DNA of 31,872 nucleotides, taken from an uncultured Anaerotruncus sp. (lineage in GTDB: Bacteria > Bacillota > Clostridia > Oscillospirales > CAG-272). Under the pieces are notes generated by a model, which worked only from the letters and a program-made list of their open reading frames with translations, made no database searches and was not told the origin of the DNA. The stretch is from assembly GCA_905210995.1 (NCBI GenBank), contig CAJLZE010000020.1, forward strand, positions 1-31,872. The letters are read 5' to 3'. This document shows positions 29,745-31,872 of this stretch, in pieces. Both the position numbers and the translations under genes were made by a program. The number at the start of each line of letters is the position of its first letter. The first letter of the stretch is position 1.

Positions 29745-30875
29745 ATGAAAAAAATCTTGACCCTTATTCTTGCGGTCGCCCTTATGCTCGGCGCACTCGT
29801 TTCCTGCACCGGTACCGGCGATTCCGACAAAACGACTCCCTCCACCTCCTCCGACGCCGTCACGACCGGCTCGGCGGACGTCACGACAGAAGCCCCATCA
29901 GATACCGATAATTCGGCGGCAGCCGAGGCTCTGCGCACCTCCTTCCTTGCAAAGGCGAACGAGGTCGTAGTGGATGACGACTCGGTCACCTTCACCGATG
30001 CCTCCGGCAAGGAGAGCGTCACCATAAAGAAGAACCCCAAAAATGTCGTCAACCTTTACGCCAGCTTTACGACTCTCTGGTATGAGGCGGGCGGAAAGGT
30101 CGCGGGACTCATCGGCGGCAGCTCTTCCGTTGAGCTTTATAAGGAATACATCGGACGCGATATAACCGCCGATGAGGGCGTTACCACCGTTGCGACCTCA
30201 TCCTCGGGCAAAAAGTGGGCTACGGAGACGATCGTTGCCATGAAGCCCGACCTCATCATCTGCTCGACAGCCATGAGCGGATATAAAACGATCGAAGCCC
30301 CCGCAGCGGCGGCGGGCATCCCCGTTATCGCAATGAGCTACAACGATTTCTCCGATTACCTCAAGTGGTTCAAGGTGTTCTCGAACCTGACCGGACACCC
30401 CGAGCTTTGGGACGAGGTCGCTCTCAAGGCGCTGAACGAGGTCGTTGACGTGCTGCTTGCCTGCCCGACCGAAAACACCCCCAACGTGTTCTGCATGTTC
30501 TCGTCAGCCGACACTCTTCAGGCCAATACCTCGAGCACCGTCGTCGGCGGTATGATCGACGCAATGAACGCGACGAATATCGTTGACAAATGGGACGGCG
30601 CCGCTACCGCCGAGAGAGTAGACATCAACCTTGAGACTGTTTTTGCGGCAAACCCCGATATAATCCTTGTGCAGTGCCATGCCGGTAAAGAGGATGCGGA
30701 GGCACTTGTCGCGTCGCTTTACGGCAGCAACCCGGTCTGGCAGTCGCTTGACGCGGTGAAGAACGGTAAGGTCTTCTATCTTGAAAAGACACTGTTCCAC
30801 AACAAACCCAACAGCCGCTTTGCCGAGGCATATAAGGTGCTTGCCGGTTATCTGTACCCGGATATGAAGTTCTGA
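29745..30875 (+). CDS. Substrate-binding lipoprotein of the Fec-type importer
   Basis: The 376-residue product starts with a lipoprotein signal ending in the lipobox LVSC (Cys21), followed by a Thr/Ser/Asp-rich linker (22-62). It then has the BtuF/FecB/FhuD-type periplasmic-binding fold. VVNLYASFTTLWYEAGGKVAGLIGG is the N-lobe start. MKPDLIICS marks the lobe before the backbone helix. The C-lobe strand reads ANPDIILVQCH, then NPVWQSLDAVKNGKVFYL. It should sit outside the membrane and hand a metal complex to the permease. Its gene comes last in the operon, after a small hairpin; AAGAAAGGA lies 11 bases upstream. The ligand may be heme, another tetrapyrrole, a siderophore or cobalamin. Confidence 0.93.
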   Translation: MKKILTLILAVALMLGALVSCTGTGDSDKTTPSTSSDAVTTGSADVTTEAPSDTDNSAAAEALRTSFLAKANEVVVDDDSVTFTDASGKESVTIKKNPKNVVNLYASFTTLWYEAGGKVAGLIGGSSSVELYKEYIGRDITADEGVTTVATSSSGKKWATETIVAMKPDLIICSTAMSGYKTIEAPAAAAGIPVIAMSYNDFSDYLKWFKVFSNLTGHPELWDEVALKALNEVVDVLLACPTENTPNVFCMFSSADTLQANTSSTVVGGMIDAMNATNIVDKWDGAATAERVDINLETVFAANPDIILVQCHAGKEDAEALVASLYGSNPVWQSLDAVKNGKVFYLEKTLFHNKPNSRFAEAYKVLAGYLYPDMKF

Positions 30876-30908
30876 AAAGACGGACGGCAAAAGGTATAAA
30901 AAAGAGCG

Positions 30909-30936
30909 CCGCCGTGAGACATATGCCTCACGGCGG
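30909..30936 (+). terminator. Probable terminator of the chelatase/Fec operon
   Basis: A 10-bp perfect stem (CCGCCGTGAG with CTCACGGCGG) and an 8-base loop lie 33 bases after the fecB-like gene. Only a weak T content follows (TCATTC), so termination may be partial or the hairpin may serve mostly as an mRNA 3' end. Confidence 0.55.
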
Positions 30937-30997
30937 TCATTCAATGCTGTGCACCTTTGCGGGCTTGAGTCGGCTCAAGAATAATATTGCTTGTAGC

Positions 30998-31033
30998 AAC
31001 ATAAAAGGGCAGCAAAAGCTGCCATTTTATGTT
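30998..31033 (-). terminator. Intrinsic terminator of tRNA-Leu
   Basis: On the - strand, GGCAGC-TTTT-GCTGCC (31008-31023) is followed by CTTTTATG. Outer bases extend the pairing (AACATAAAA with TTTTATGTT, one mismatch), reaching the last tRNA base. Confidence 0.75.
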
Positions 31034-31115
31034 GGTACGGGTAACAGGACTTGAACCTGCACGGTTGCCCACCGGATCCTAAATCCGGCGCGTCTGCCAA
31101 TTCCGCCACACCCGC
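31033..31115 (-). tRNA. tRNA-Leu (anticodon UAG)
   Basis: Read on the - strand, the 83-base gene has an acceptor stem GCGGGTG/TACCCGT with two G-U pairs and discriminator A, with CCA encoded in the DNA. The D arm holds AATTGGCAGA. The anticodon stem CCGGA/TCCGG encloses the loop TTTAGGA, so the anticodon is UAG, reading CUN leucine codons. The variable arm is of the long leucine type, and the T arm contains GGTTCAAGTCC. It has its own promoter and terminator. Confidence 0.95.
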
Positions 31116-31128
31116 ATGTCACCGTATT

Positions 31129-31157
31129 ATTTTATCACCCGGCGGGTGGATTGTCAA
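31129..31157 (-). promoter_or_regulatory. Sigma-A promoter for tRNA-Leu
   Basis: On the - strand, TTGACA (31152-31157) and TAAAAT (31129-31134) are 17 bases apart. The -35 box overlaps the stop codon (31154-31156) of the glycosyltransferase gene upstream. Confidence 0.8.
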
Positions 31158-31872
31158 GAGCCAAGATCGGCGCGGTGCGTGGAATTGGCATCAAGGGCGT
31201 GCAGATAGACCGCCTCGGTCCTTTGGGCATATTCGCACGCGGTAAAATGTTCCGCGTAGCGTAGGCGCGCGGCTGCCGAAAGCTCTTTTTGCAGCCCGCG
31301 GTCAGAGTACAGTCTCATTACGGCATCGGCGGTCGATTCGGCGGAGCCGGGCGTCGTTACGATGCCGCAGCCGTCTGTGAGCAGCTCACTGCCGCGGCAG
31401 CGGCTCACGACGGGCGGAACGCCGAGGCTGAGTCCCTCGGTTATTGCAAGGCTTGACACCTCGCCCGGCACCGATGTATTCACGTTTGCGGCACACAGTG
31501 CCATGAGAGGGGCAATGTCCGGGCAGAAGCTGCAGAAGCGAACCCGCTCCGCGAGCCCCATTCTGCGGGACATTTCTTCAAGCTCCGTGCGCCGGCTGCC
31601 GTCGCCGACGACGAGAAAGCGGATATCCGGTGCCTTTTCGGTGCAGAGGCGGGCTGCTTCGAGAAAGACCTCATGAGCCTTGCGCTTTTCGAGCCTTGCG
31701 AAGATCCCTACGGTAAAATCATCTTTGTTTATGCCGAGTTTTTCCCGTGCGGCGTCAAGCTCTGCCTCGGTCGGCTCTCGCAGTGGAGCCGTACCGTTGA
31801 GTATTACGTCGATGCGTTCGCGCGGAAAGCCGCAGGCGGCAAGTGCATCGGCTGCGGCGTCGCCCACCGCCA
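31154..31872 (-). CDS. Glycosyltransferase family 4 (GT-B), 5' end outside window
   Basis: The visible 239 codons are the C-terminal part of a GT-B glycosyltransferase; the frame stays open to the window edge, so the start is missing. Features include ILNGTAPLREPT (the hinge N-G pattern), VGIFARLEKRKAHEVFLEAA and IRFLVVGDGSRRTELEEMSRRMGL (start of the donor-binding lobe). VRFCSFCPDIAPLMALCAANVNTS comes next. SSLAITEGLSLGVPPVVSRCRGSELL is the EX7E-type nucleotide-sugar site with Glu, then a Gly-rich loop. Such enzymes add sugars to lipids or surface polymers using a nucleotide-activated donor. The GTG codon at 31867 need not be the start. There is no downstream partner gene, as tRNA-Leu follows. 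Confidence 0.9.
   Translation of the reverse strand, partial: AVGDAAADALAACGFPRERIDVILNGTAPLREPTEAELDAAREKLGINKDDFTVGIFARLEKRKAHEVFLEAARLCTEKAPDIRFLVVGDGSRRTELEEMSRRMGLAERVRFCSFCPDIAPLMALCAANVNTSVPGEVSSLAITEGLSLGVPPVVSRCRGSELLTDGCGIVTTPGSAESTADAVMRLYSDRGLQKELSAAARLRYAEHFTACEYAQRTEAVYLHALDANSTHRADLGS

Overview
The window reads as one contiguous, gene-dense stretch of a chromosome from a low-to-mid-GC Gram-positive anaerobe. The best fit is a gut-type member of class Clostridia (Bacillota). The signs are AAAGGAG-type ribosome binding sites, sigma-A promoters with TTGACA/TATAAT boxes 17 bases apart, a T-box leader with a phenylalanine specifier, lipoproteins with Gram-positive lipoboxes, a GTP-type PEP carboxykinase, a type III glutamine synthetase, a tRNA gene with encoded CCA, and an anaerobic-type cobaltochelatase. 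I see no insertion sequence, phage gene, CRISPR array, rRNA or plasmid feature. Placement below class level is inference.

Layout. 1-3529 (+): end of a membrane-anchored protein, an Lrp/AsnC regulator, a secreted S51-peptidase-like lipoprotein and a secreted protein made of two lamin-tail-like repeats, closed by a strong bidirectional terminator. 3618-5402 (-): GTP-dependent PEP carboxykinase with a near-consensus Rex redox operator in its leader. 5656-8681 (+): FtsX-like ABC permease and its ATPase. 8805-12524 (+): GluRS, GlnRS and a DUF1294 membrane protein. 12575-17702 (+): Phe-specific T-box, then pheS, a YitT-type membrane protein placed between pheS and pheT, pheT, and a small unknown gene. 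17786-20695 (-): a small membrane protein and glutamine synthetase III, the latter with a terminator-like hairpin in its leader. 20958-22608 (-): ketopantoate-reductase-like protein and ATC-hydrolase-like protein, behind a region with two promoters and two palindromes. 22877-23368 (+): GNAT acetyltransferase. 23411-25575 (-): ANTAR regulator with a degenerate receiver domain, then GMP synthase. 25813-26352 (+): flavodoxin-fold oxidoreductase with a four-cysteine cluster. 26609-30875 (+): CbiK-type chelatase, flavodoxin, FecCD permease, FecE ATPase and FecB lipoprotein. 31033-31115 (-): tRNA-Leu(UAG). 31154-end (-): 3' part of a glycosyltransferase gene.

How the parts fit. Much of the window is housekeeping: four aminoacyl-tRNA synthetase genes, GMP synthase, glutamine synthetase and PEP carboxykinase. 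The most interesting part is the tetrapyrrole/metal operon at 26609-30875. Its promoter carries a perfect 16-bp palindrome, GTTAGCAGCTGCTAAC, at the transcription start. The same GTTAGC-N4-GCTAAC pattern recurs inside the first gene of the operon. It also occurs, with one mismatch, over the -10 box of the distant ketopantoate-reductase/ATC-hydrolase operon. This suggests a shared, unidentified (possibly metal-responsive) repressor. A chelatase, flavodoxin and Fec-type importer together would suit anaerobic removal of metal from an imported tetrapyrrole, or cobalt/iron handling; this is a hypothesis.
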